From positions 87,351,819 to 87,415,818 of the forward strand of contig CM065295.1 in the NCBI GenBank assembly GCA_032871835.1: a DNA stretch of 64,000 nt, in the 5' to 3' direction. Made by a program: the position numbers and the translations under genes. The DNA is from Dipteronia dyeriana (taxonomy: Eukaryota; Streptophyta; Magnoliopsida; Sapindales; Sapindaceae). Under the pieces are notes generated by a model. The model ran no database searches, had not been told where the DNA came from, and saw nothing but the letters and a program-made list of their open reading frames with translations. This document shows, in pieces, positions 1 through 11,300 of the stretch (positions are counted from its first letter, which is position 1; every line of letters begins with the position of its first letter).

Positions 1-2402
1 TTGTATGAGAAAGAAATAAGGGAATATTGTAGCAAACTAGAAATTGGTATATTGCCCGGCTGGAGTCGGCAATGCCAAAATAAATGACAATAGATAGTAT
101 AGAAATGGATCATTAGTAAATTTAATTTATTCAAGAGCTCTCCACATGGGTATTTTGTGTGACCAATTCAAGAATTTGGAGGGACTTGTGTTTTTCTTTT
201 GGCTTGGACGATATGTCGTGATAGCCTGATCATACCTCCATCAGCAGATCATATACAGTATGTAAGAATTCTTTTTCATAATAACAAAGTTTTATATATC
301 AACACCCAACTAATATCGTTATGACCAAATTTGAGGTGGTTTGGTGATAAGCCTATTAAATTCACATTAATAAGAATGTACTTAGATTTAAATCATTTCT
401 CATCTCACAACTCTTAAATTTTTAATGTATATATTTCTTTAAAAAAGAAAAAGGGACAAAATCTCTAAATAGCTCCTAAAAGAAAATTAATGTTTCAGTT
501 TTTCACCGGGCTGCCTTCAATTTTTCTTTACCTATTCATTGTTGGGATAAAGTTATTGTGTGTTCTTGTATTAGATATATAAATAAAATAAGTAAATAAA
601 TAGATAATCGGTAATACCCGATGTGTTTGGTGGTAAAAATGTATTAAGTTTTAATTCCCGAACTACAAGCCATATATATATACATAAAAAATACATAATT
701 GGTCTTGTTAATATATGCTCTAACAATATTTCTAAAGTTAAATATCAACTAAAAACTTCGTGCAATTTTGTTTTTATATTATTCTCTAACATTAGACATT
801 ATTCCTTTACTATATCATACATAATATGTCAAATAGTTCATTCAAATATATGTACTTCTTGCATTTTATTAATAAAAAAATACACGGTTGGATTAATTTA
901 AGGCTGAATTCATAAGTTCAACGTTGATTTTTATTGCTTATGGAACAAAAAAAAAATATTTGTGTGAATTGTGGGTACAAATTTGAATTCTTTTACCTAT
1001 AAGAAAGTGTATTAATTATTTATGAAATAATTATTTTTCCTCGTTAATTATATGATTTTCATTATAAAAATATATTATAAAAAATTAGTGATCAGTGCCG
1101 AATCTAGGATTTTCTAATGATGAAGTTGAACAAAATACTAATTATAATTTTTTTATGACAATCTTATTAGTAAGAAGAATTTCATTAATAAAATGTAAAT
1201 ATATGATAAAATGATATACGATCAATAAAACCCCTCATATCCAAGCCATGAGGTTGTAGGTTCGAGTTTCTCTTCCACCCACAAAATGAGTCATCATTCA
1301 TGAATCATAATAATTCTAATAATAAATACATAAACTAAAAAATCAAGAAAGAAAGAAAAATAATACCATGTAAATAAAAAAGTCAAACGGTAAAGTGGCC
1401 CATGAGAATAGAAAAAAAAAATAAGAGAAAGAACGAATGGAAAAGTTATGCAAATTAAGATGATAGGCGAAAAGATAAAAGGTCAATAATGCAAATCAAT
1501 GGCATATTTGTTATAAAATTAAATATAATATATATATATATATATAATATTTCAAACTGGGCTTCAGCCCATTCTTGTCCACTAGAACAAATGATTCTTT
1601 TCTTTAAAAGTCAAATAAAATAATATTGATATTTAACAAATTCTCAAAGGTTAAATGGTTAATTCCAGAAAAGAAAAAAAAGTGTTAAATACAATTAAAT
1701 TAAAGCTATTTGCATGTTATGTACCCATTCTATATATAATTGCATAATTTTATTTTTGTCATATCCATTCTCTCTCAAAGGGGTTTTCTTTTATCACGAT
1801 CTTTAATTCTTTTTTTAAATCATTATTTTATAATATTACAAAGCTGATTATGTATTATAAAACTAAAACAATTTTAACGTAACCTTAATACGTTTCAAGT
1901 AAACTCTATAATGTTACAAACAAGGTTTGAACATAATTTTACGTACAAGGTTTGTACATGAGAACTCTTAATATGCCTTTTAGTTGAGTTTTGCAGATAC
2001 ATTTTGCTTTCTCAACTACTTCCTCTTGAGCCAAGACCGTGAACTTTTAATGTGAAAGCTCACTCTCATTTTGTGACAATCTCTACTTCTTCCAAGTTGA
2101 ATTAAACACTTAATACACTAAGCTTCCTAAACCACAAAAATAATTGATTTTCTTTCACGAGAAATCCCTCAAAAGTTTCACTTTTTTTTTTCTCGGGAAA
2201 GTTACTAGTGGTTCTTATTTCATATTACCAATCAAACAACCAACCACTAAAGGGAGATACCTTTTTCTTTCGCTTCTCGTGAATCCCTCTTGCATGGCTA
2301 CACTTTTTAAAAGCCAAAACATGACTTATTCTATATATCAACCCAAGGTTCAAGGACTTGGAATATTTTCTTTTGTTGAGCCTTGGAAGAAGAAGCTTAA
2401 AA
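1..2402. other. AT-rich intergenic region upstream of SLAC1
   Basis: No coding signal is convincing on either strand. The stretch is very AT-rich and has short low-complexity runs, including a TA run near 1530-1546. Around 1240-1275 there is a GGTTCGAGTTT motif that resembles the B box of a Pol III promoter, perhaps a SINE remnant. The last few hundred bases before 2403 should include the SLAC1 promoter and 5' UTR. I do not see a decisive TATA box or a clustered ABRE there. Confidence 0.6.
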
Positions 2403-4313
2403 ATGGACACACGATCGCGAGCAACTTCTCCAAATTCAATGGAGACTCATTTTGTCGATATTCACGAAGTTTTACGAGAAGAAGAAGAAGAAGGAGGAGA
2501 AGGAATAACTAGAGTTGAAGATAAAGCTAAGAAGGGTTTGAACAAACCCATTAGAGTCAGAGACACAAAGAGGACTCATAAGAATTTTAGTAGGCAAGTT
2601 TCACTGGAAACAGGTTTTTCAGTGTTCAGTAGAGAGTCTAAGGCCAAAGATGAGAGAAGGGTTCTTCCTAGAAGTGGCCGTAGTTTCGGAGGCTTCGATT
2701 CGGCTATTAGGTTGGGAGGAGAAGCCAGAAAAGGAGATAACTTCAGTATCTTCAAGACCAAATCAACTCTCAGTAAACAGAATTCTTTGATGCCTGCAAG
2801 AAAGGAGAAAGAAACTGAGTCTCACCAGAGAATTGATGGGTCTACTGGCAGACTTGATGATGAGTCTGTTCCTGCTGGAAGATACTTTGCTGCTCTCAGA
2901 GGACCTGAACTTGACCAAATCAAGGTAAACACGTACTCATAAATTTTTCGTGATAGTTTACACGTGATAATCTTTGTGCCTGCATGAAAAATTTCAATTC
3001 TGGTCCAGACCAGAGAAAAATCTGTCCAAGCATCTAATTCATTTTGCTGTTAATTCTGGTGTGCAGGACACTGAGGACATTCTTCTGCCGAAAGACGAGA
3101 AATGGCCGTTTCTTCTTCGGTTTCCAATTAATTGCTTTGGTATATGTCTTGGTATAAGCAGTCAAGCAATTCTATGGCGTGCACTGTCAACAAGCCCAGC
3201 AACCAATTTTCTTCACATAACACCATTCCTAAACGTTGCACTCTGGCTATTAGCTCTAGCAGTTCAAGTATCAGTCTCTGTCACTTACATACTCAAATGC
3301 ATATTCTACTTCGAGGCTGTCAAAAGAGAGTATTTCCATCCAGTCAGGGTCAATTTCTTCTTCGCTCCATGGGTTGTGTGTATGTTCCTAGCCATTAGTG
3401 CTCCTCCTATTCTAGCACCACCCGGTTCTCTTCTTCACCCTGCAATTTGGTGTGTCTTCATGGGACCCTATTTCTTTCTTGAGCTCAAGATCTATGGCCA
3501 ATGGCTCTCTGGTGGTAAGAGGCGTCTCTGTAAGGTTGTCAATCCATCCACCCATCTCTCCGTCGTCGGAAACTTTGTTGGGGCTATTTTAGCTTCCAAG
3601 GTAGGGTGGCAAGAGGTTGCAAAGTTCTTGTGGGCTATCGGTTTTGCACACTATCTTGTGGTCTTTGTAACATTGTATCAAAGATTGCCAACCAGTGAAG
3701 CATTGCCTAAAGAGTTACACCCTGTATACTCCATGTTTATTGCAGCTCCATCTGCTGCAAGCATCGCCTGGGAAACCATATATCATGAATTCGATGGGTT
3801 ATCGAGGACTTGCTTCTTCATTGCACTGTTTCTCTACATTTCATTGGTTGTGCGGATCAAATTCTTCACAGGGTTTAGGTAAGAAACTTCTCCATGATCG
3901 ATTTAGCTAGCTATGGATCTGTTGTGCGCAGAGAAATTAAAATATTCTTCTTATTTCACAGGTTCTCGGTGGCATGGTGGTCTTACACCTTCCCGATGAC
4001 AACTGCATCAGTGGCATCTATTAAGTACGCAGAGCATGTCCCTTGTACCTTAAGCAAAGGCCTTGCACTCAGTCTTTCGTTGATGTCCTCAACAATGGTG
4101 GCTGTGTTATTAGTTTCCACGCTTCTTCATGCTTTTGTATGGCAAACGTTATTTCCCAACGATCTTGCCATTGCCATAACACTGAGAAAACTGGTCAAGG
4201 AAAAGAAACCATTCAAAAGAGCCTATGATATAAGGCGTTGGACGAAGCAAGCTCTGACCAAGAATAATACAGTGAACAATAATTTTAATGGAGAAAACGA
4301 AATGGAACACTAG
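2403..4313 (+). CDS. SLAC1: SLAC1 guard-cell S-type anion channel (3 exons)
   Basis: Plasma-membrane channel of the TehA/SLAC family that releases chloride and nitrate from guard cells to close stomata, activated by OST1/SnRK2 and CPK kinases. Exons are 2403-2924, 3067-3878 and 3962-4313, all with GT-AG introns, giving 561 aa (Arabidopsis SLAC1 is about 556). The charged N-terminal domain carries the family motif FSRQVSLETGFSVFSRES and a Ser/Thr-rich stretch (FKTKSTLSKQNSL) matching the region phosphorylated by OST1. The ten-helix channel domain begins about residue 185 and includes FPINCFGICLG, YFEAVKREYFHPVRVNFFF, HPAIWCVFMGPYFFLELKIY and SVAWWSYTFPMTTASVA. The C-terminus is KKPFKRAYDIRRWTKQAL. 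A second in-frame ATG at 2439 (METHFVDIHEV) lines up better with the Arabidopsis start and would give 549 aa. An in-frame ATG at 2358 also exists. The gene is convergent with the TPX2-like gene. Near-identity with SLAC1 makes SLAH1-4 unlikely. Confidence 0.96.
2961..2966. promoter_or_regulatory. G-box CACGTG in SLAC1 intron 1
   Basis: A palindromic CACGTG lies 36 bp inside the first intron of SLAC1. G-box/ABRE cores are bound by bZIP (ABF/AREB) and bHLH factors, and SLAC1 acts in ABA signalling, so an intronic ABA-response role is possible. One hexamer in AT-rich DNA is weak evidence. Confidence 0.25.
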
Positions 4314-5079
4314 CTCCATTCTAGCTGATTGCTTACTCCAGGAAGTACTTATGGGTAGAAAAATTATACTTGAGCAAATGAGCCAAGGGTTTCGTTCTAA
4401 TCCTGGGATCGATGCAGGTAGAAATGATACTTGTAACAAAACAAAACAAAACAAAAAAAAAAAAAAAAAAGCGATATGTAAATGAGTAATAAATATTTGT
4501 TGCCATTCGATTGAATATTCTTGTAACTCCATTTTTATAAGTCTTTTTAAAGCTTACACCATCCCAAATACAGTCATTAGTTGCAATCCCACTCTCTGGA
4601 TAAATTTACAATAGCCAGAAACCATGTAAGCATCTTGTATACGAACATTGCAATACAAGAAATCGTGCTTAAAGCTGCACGTACAATGATAAAAGTAAAC
4701 TTATAAAAAGCAATTTGGTATTAAATTTTCAACTAATAACTTTTGCAAGTGTTAATGCTACAAAAAGTTGGGAGATGGTACGAGTGAGGAGGCCATAACA
4801 GCTGTACAACATCGGCTTCCTAAAACTTTTATTAGGATTATAGATTGACCTACAGACTATGGACTACAGTCTACAGAAGTTGGTTTAACATGAATCTGTC
4901 AGATCAGTACCTTAGAAGGAAAAAAAAGTTGATTTCTAGAACTGTGCATTTCCATAGATTCGGTATATAGTGAAAAGCTACATGTCTGTTGATGAGCATG
5001 CTGCCATCGTCAAGTATTTTACCTACAGGTCAGATGCCCATGTAGAAAACTGATTCAGGCTCTCACCCTTCCTTTACTC
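4314..5079. other. Convergent 3' intergenic region between SLAC1 and the TPX2-like gene
   Basis: This stretch holds the 3' UTRs of two convergent genes. An A-run at about 4454-4471 is followed by an AATAAA-type signal at 4488-4493 suited to SLAC1 polyadenylation. No other gene is seen. Confidence 0.55.
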
Positions 5080-8000
5080 TCAGCGGATGCCCAAACTCCT
5101 GTGGCAATTTCAAACACAAGCATTATCAAAATCAGACCGTAAAACAAAAGGACATTCGTATGAAGTAATTAATAAGAGATAATTAATTATCTAAATTCAG
5201 TAGGCAGTACCTTGTGCTAAAGCGAGTAGTAGCTTCAGCGTATCCATCATTCGCACATTGATTCTGCTTCCCACCGAAGAAATATGGTTTTTCTTTCTCA
5301 GAATGTGGTTTCTACAAAGACATGAAGTAAATGCATCCCATAAGAAATGCTGAAAAATTGATAAGCAAACTAGTAAGTAAAAAATTGATGTGCATGTGAT
5401 TTTTTTTACACTTGAGGGCATGCCAATCTTACCTCATATTCTAGCTGGAAAGGATTCAATCTGTTTTCTTTTGAGCCCTTACACCAAAAGAAGAAATTAA
5501 TAACTCAGTATGATACTAATCAAAGTGGCAAAGTGAATGGATATAGTGTTTGTTCAAAATTTAATGAAATTCAAAGTAAGGAGAACCTTTATAGGTACAT
5601 AGGTAGGTCGATGCAATTTCAACTTAGATCCATTGTTAGGCTGGAGTTCAGATGTTAGGGAGAGCTAGCATTCAACAAAAAGTAGAAAGATATGCAGATT
5701 AGTAATGACATAATAACACAAAATTACATGCTACAATTTTAAGTTACAACTATGACAAACCATTTTTTATTTTCTAAAATGAACAAAACAAGAAACATAT
5801 TTACAATCTTACCTTGCTGAAAAGGTCTATAGGCAGATTATGCTGAAAACTCTTTTCTGTTTGGAAATTGAATTCCTGTATAAAGTTTGCAATGATGTCT
5901 CAATTTTTTCTGCCAAAGGCACAAAGCATCTCAAAAAATACAGCATATAGAAATAAGATAATATGTAAAGAACTACCAGTGGTACTGTAGTTTCCTGTTT
6001 AATATTCCGGAAAACGCCAATATTGCCTTTACTTGAAATTATCTGCTTTCACATAGGGAATAGGTCTTCAACATTGTATTATACTACTATTATGACAATT
6101 CAACCAAACATTCTGTACAAAAAATGCATTACCTTTTTATTAAGTGGACGAGCTTTGAAGTTGTGTACTAAGCCATCCCCATGCAGCTTTGAAGCATTCA
6201 TGCCACTAGGTCTAGGCAAAGTAGGAGCAATTCCAAATGTAAGCATTATTTTTCTGTTCAATGAGAGTATTCATTCTGTCATATTTTAGTTAATACCAAA
6301 ACACCCACACATGCTTACCTTCCAAATTCTCTATTTCTGTTCCTTGCAACAGAAACTGTACTAGATTTGTCCCACTCTTGTAATGACTGCAGTTTAGTTC
6401 CCTGAAGTAATTAGGCAGAGCAATCACCAAATTTAAAGTAAGATAATGCATAATACATGTATGGCAAATTGACAGTTGAAAATATTCATACTCCTTTGCA
6501 CAAATATTGGTTTATTTATGATGCTATTGTTTCTATGCTAAACAATAGAAAGAAAAAAAAAGTAGTTAAATAGTATAATTATGGTAAATATTCCGTGATG
6601 CTTAAGTTACCTTATCAGAATCAGTGCAATGAAATGAGGAAGATGAAACAGCAGATGTGTGTTGCATAGCCCTTTCCATTGTTTGCAAGTGAAATTCCTG
6701 GAAGCAAGTGACAGAAATCTGAGTTCACTTATTTTGCAAAACTTAATGTTCTTTTCTAATTTCCTTCTAATCTTTGGTGGCTAATGGTACAATTATTGGA
6801 ATGCAAGGGCAGGCTGCAGGCCTTTGTGTTTCAAGCCTTGAATGCAACAACTTTATACAAAATTTCTAAAGGATGATTGTATGTGAAACACCCCTCCCTA
6901 GAACCTTCTTCCACTGGGTTATGCAGTGGGCAAATCTATAATTTGTCATTATGCTTCTTTCAGATAGTATCATAGTACTAATAATTTTGTAACAAGTAGG
7001 AAACAAACATCAAGCACTTACTTGAAACTCAGGCAGCCTTGGAATACTTTTCTTTGGGAGTGGCAATGTAGGTGCCTCGAGAATCTAGAAAATTACAAAG
7101 TAAGAATTTGAGACAAAGGCAAAAAAGCAACTGAAAAAATCTTATATTTTTTAATCAACTACTAACTTTTCTGTTCAATGGACGTGCTCTGAATCTATGT
7201 GCCACAGTTGTAATGTTTTCTTGTTCTGCAATATTGTTAGGCCTGAAATATAAATATACCATGAGCCTAGAAGACCGTTAAACATAACCTTGTTTTATTC
7301 TTGAAATAGAATACTAACAGCAAACCTTATCCTTTGTGCCCTATGCGATGTTTCAAGATCAGGCTCCCTCGGAATAGTAAGTTTCAACCTCACATGCACA
7401 GAGTTTTTATCCCTAGTTCCATCCTGCAAGGCCAAACAGAAATAATGGTATATTTTACTAGCAGCTTCAAAGTGACCCTCAAAGAATGTCATCACAGGAA
7501 TCTAACCCCACTATATAATACATCTGACCTTCATCTCTTTTATATATATATATATACAATTTCAGCATTATTCGGTATTTGGTATTTTAACCCAATATGA
7601 TATTGTGATAACATCATTTAAGAAGATTAAGGAAATGAACAACATAAGAATGTTTTTTTTCTGTTTTTTTACCACAACAACCCATTCACAAATGCAAATT
7701 AAACTTAGTTCCCCCCACCCAACAAAGGTTGGTAGTATGAGGGAGATTGACCTTAGATCTCTAACTCCACTGCAAGAGACCCAGTCAACTACACTATCTT
7801 CTTGAGGACAGATATGGTAACCAATCAATTACGTATGCACTGGAAAAAAAAAATCACAATAAAACCTGAGGTGCAATCAAGCTTCAAGCAGGAGGTGCGT
7901 ACCCTTTTAGGTGCCTTGTGGACTAAAGTAGTTTGCTGCTTTTCATCAGCAACCTGTTACACAGAAAAAATAATGAACAATAAGGTTAAAACTACATAAC

Positions 8001-11000
8001 AAGTTTTTAATAATTAACCATAAAATAAGACCTTGCCCTAAGATTATAGCCAAGTCTAGCTCCTGAAGCTTGAATTCCCAACTGACCCCACCAAAAGGTA
8101 GGACCAGTTTAAGCATAAAACAATTACAATGTCTGAGTTGGCCCAAGGTGCCGGATTAAAGTTCTGATCCAAAGGGGTGTTGGTTCAAATTCCACTCTCA
8201 ACAATTACTGCCAGTCAGGTCACTTGCACTTAGCTACCTCTAGGAAAATTGCCTTTCTCTAATTTTATGAAAGGATATCCTATATAGGTTATAATCGGTT
8301 ATTCCGTTATGAAACACCATCACAAAACCCTTTCTCATAGCATGCACTTATATAGCAATTAATCATCAGAATAACATTATAAAGAAAGTCCCTTCATCAC
8401 TTTACGTTTTCTGCAATTATTTTGTTCAGCACAGATAACATTCAAGGAAAAAGAGATAGAGAAATTAGATTACAGAACTTGTACCTTACGCAAGTGACCT
8501 CCATCTAGTTTCTGCCTCTTGGCAGCTTGACTTTCAACCACAGAAGAATTACATAAGCTCCTTTCGTTGTTTTGAAACAGTGGTGTCTGAAATCTAACAA
8601 TCAAGGGAAATAATAACATCAACAAAAAAAAAAACTGAAATGGAAAATAGGTGGTTTTCAGCAACATTTGGCTAAATGCATGACAATTTTCCATAAACAC
8701 GGAGTAGGAATTTTTCTATTAGCAATAACAAAATTTTGAGGAACTGCTCTCCCGAAGAAAGGACATCAACAATATATTTAGGAGCTTTAAACCTCTAGAT
8801 AGTCAGAAAGAGAAAACAAAAACTGAGAAAAGCAGACATCAGTTCTCAGATCTGTAACATGTTGATATAATTTTATAAGGTAATTTTCTAACGAGAAAAG
8901 AAAAAGCAGAATTCCAAGGCAAAGAACAGAGTTTCCAAAAATCACCTGGCATGACCAACTTGAGCAAGCCGATTTTGTTTGGCCAACTGACTTGTTGTAG
9001 GTTTCATCAAAGTTGAGCTCCTAGGAAGATATGGCTTGGCTGACTTAGCTTTAGCTTTTACCTTATCACCGGATATATGATTGTAAAATGTGAGTCCTGA
9101 GGGGAAAAGAAAATAATATCATTCAAAAGCATCAGCTATCAAGGTGAAAATTGTTCAAGAATATAGCAAGCAAATTTCAGACTATATTGAACCCAAAACT
9201 TGAGAGAAAACAAAACAATGAAGAATTAACAAAAAAATTTAATTCTCGGAAACTAAGGTAAACACCAGCACTGTGAAAGCATCAGACATCAAGGTAGCAA
9301 ATTAATCACCTGTAGTTAAGTTTAATGGTTGATTTGGAACCTTTTGCAGATTGCCACCATGTAAGTTGGTGAAGATCCCTTTAAACATTTCTGCACGACC
9401 AAAGTACAATATAAAACATGATACTACCGGTACAAACACAATTTAGATTTTAAGATTTAAATAAACATGCTAAGACCACCATCTGAAAGTCGTTGGCTTT
9501 TTTTAATTATTCTATTGTGTGCAAGCTGCTTAAAGAACAATCCTAAGAGAGCTTCTGTTACAACAATCCATGGCAAACAACCATTGCAGGGCCACAACAA
9601 TGCCATGTCACTTTTTAGTGAAAGATAAAACGGTTGCAAATATGTGAAACAAAAAGAACTTGACAAAGAATATACATTGGAAACTGCAAGCTTAGCTATA
9701 AACAGGTTTGAAAGCTTACAGTTGGAGACTTGCCTAATACTAAGACTTAAGGAAAAGACTTCTAGCACAACTCCAATACTCATATAACCTCACGCCTTGA
9801 GACTCGGATTGTGTCCAGAAAGAGCACATTACACAACAAACATACCTGTGCTCGTAACTCAAACGTCGCATTCACGTCACTCCATGAAATTACGTCATGG
9901 CATAACCCTGTATTTTGGAATTCTCTTTTGAGGGCCTATTCATAAGCTAACATTTATCCTATGATACAAGATCAGATGGTGGATAGTTAGGCTAGTAACA
10001 AAGACTAAATCCAGACAATGGGTCATGTCCTTGAAGTTGAGAAGGCAATGAAGGTGTAAGTGGCACAGTGGTTTTGGCGTCACGAAGGTGGTGATGAAAC
10101 ACCAATAGGTATGGTGAAACGAAATGTTGACAGTTGCGGCAAACAAAAGACAACAACAATGACAGAGTTAGTTATGATGTGACTTACTGCTGATAATGGT
10201 GATAGTTAGAATTTCAAAATGTGAAGTAATCTTCAAGTTTGAATAGAAATTGTCTAATTGTATTATCAGCAATAGAATACAAGTAATAATTAGTAAATAA
10301 AAATACAGAATAGCAACACATGAATTGTCTTCCAAAATATTCAACTTCCGAGCATTTGCATAACTCTGCTTATCAAATTTATCCATTTTCACGAAATTGA
10401 ATGGTTCAATCAACAATATAGATGGCTGATTAACAACATAATTTCTTCACTCAAAACAAATCAATCCGCACACCACACATAGGAGAAGATGCATAGTTGA
10501 GAATTTATACCTCTATCCTCCACATCTATGGCAGAAAATTCAGGGCCATCCTTATTATCAAGCGAAGAAGTAACTTTAGGTTTTGCAGAGGTATTAATAT
10601 TTTCAAGGAGAATGTCCAACTTTGCCACAAATGCTGCAACACAAAATTTAACCAAAAATAAAAAAATAAAACTCAGTGATCGAATGTTGTTGTGGAATAT
10701 AAATGCGATCAAAACACTCTCCCACGAAATTAATTACAACAACTTGATGATTCAAATACAGTAATGTCAAGCGCACACACTAAAAAGGAAAAAAAAAAAG
10801 AAAAAAAAAACAAGAGAACAGATGAATCAAATAAATGCTCAAAACAGAAGTGAACTTTTTCACAATTTTGAGGAAATGATAGGGTTCCAAAGCTTAAAGA
10901 GAGACTCACGAGAAGGCGGACAGCTCGGCGCGTACTCGAACCAGAGCTCGGCTTGACGCGCCTCCGCGAGAGACTCTTCGCGAGTGAAGTCGAAGAAACA

Positions 11001-11078
11001 AGGAGCATCGAACTCGTAATCGAGATCAATCTCACGCGCCTCGAACACCGGTAACTCCAACTCCATTTCTTCGTCCAT
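5080..11078 (-). CDS. TPX2-family microtubule/Aurora-associated protein, 18 exons
   Basis: Spindle-assembly factor of the TPX2 family, which binds and activates Aurora kinases and promotes microtubule nucleation. Exons on the minus strand: 11078-10910, 10633-10511, 9390-9310, 9096-8946, 8593-8485, 7953-7903, 7423-7326, 7242-7167, 7084-7022, 6697-6611, 6401-6319, 6253-6133, 6042-5977, 5875-5813, 5664-5587, 5477-5433, 5311-5211, 5098-5080. All junctions are GT-AG and the joined frame is open for 527 aa. The N-terminus (YEFDAPCFFDF, then AELWFEYAP) resembles the Aurora-binding segment. Later landmarks are LMKPTTSQLAKQNR, IPREPDLETSHRAQRIR, FRARPLNRK, LPKKSIPRLPEFQ, FHLQTMERAMQH, FKARPLNKK and a terminal FSTRSLGIR. 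The length is nearer Arabidopsis TPXL2/TPXL3 than the roughly 790-aa TPX2, so I leave the symbol open. The exon 6 donor is the least certain: using the alternative at 7865 makes the next exon meet an in-frame stop. Confidence 0.9.
8125..8310 (+). repeat. Probable SINE in an intron of the TPX2-like gene
   Basis: Between TPX2-like exons 5 and 6, a GAGTTGGCCCAAGG stretch (A-box-like) is followed about 40 bp later by GGTTCAAATTCC, a good match to the Pol III B-box consensus. This spacing is typical of tRNA-derived SINEs. It lies antisense to the host gene. I cannot define the ends or a target duplication. Confidence 0.4.
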
Positions 11079-11300
11079 CTCTCTCTCTCTCTTTCTGTGT
11101 AATTTCTATATAAACATACAATATGCTTTAACTGTGTAGTATACGTGAATGGAGCTGAATTTTGATTGGCCGAAACCCTAGAAATCAAAGAAATTAGAGT
11201 TTGACGTTTCAGTAGTAGCAGCAGCAGAGAACGGCACAGTTATCGTTGAACATCACTGTAGCATCCAGAGCAAATGAATAAATAGTTTTTTTATTATTTT
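11079..11300 (-). promoter_or_regulatory. Promoter/5' UTR of the TPX2-like gene with telo-box and AACGG core
   Basis: Directly upstream of the start codon is a CT/GA-rich tract (about 11080-11097, GA-rich in the gene's sense). An AAACCCTA telo-box lies at about 11174-11181 and an AACGG core at about 11230-11235. Telo-boxes mark many genes expressed in dividing cells. AACGG is the core of the mitosis-specific activator element bound by MYB3R proteins, although here the flanks match the full element only partly. G2/M expression would suit a spindle protein. Confidence 0.35.

Noticed and set aside
623..901. 92-codon frame in the SLAC1 upstream region
   Set aside because: Ile/Asn/Ser-rich composition expected from AT-rich spacer; no splice or family support.
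7866..7953. Longer version of TPX2-like exon 6 using a donor at 7865
   Set aside because: It leaves phase 1, and the next exon then reads an immediate stop. The donor at 7902 keeps the conserved frame.
10730..11188. Minus-strand 152-codon frame over TPX2-like exon 1
   Set aside because: Wrong frame; the frame starting at 11078 gives the conserved N-terminal YEFDAPCFFDF and splices in phase.
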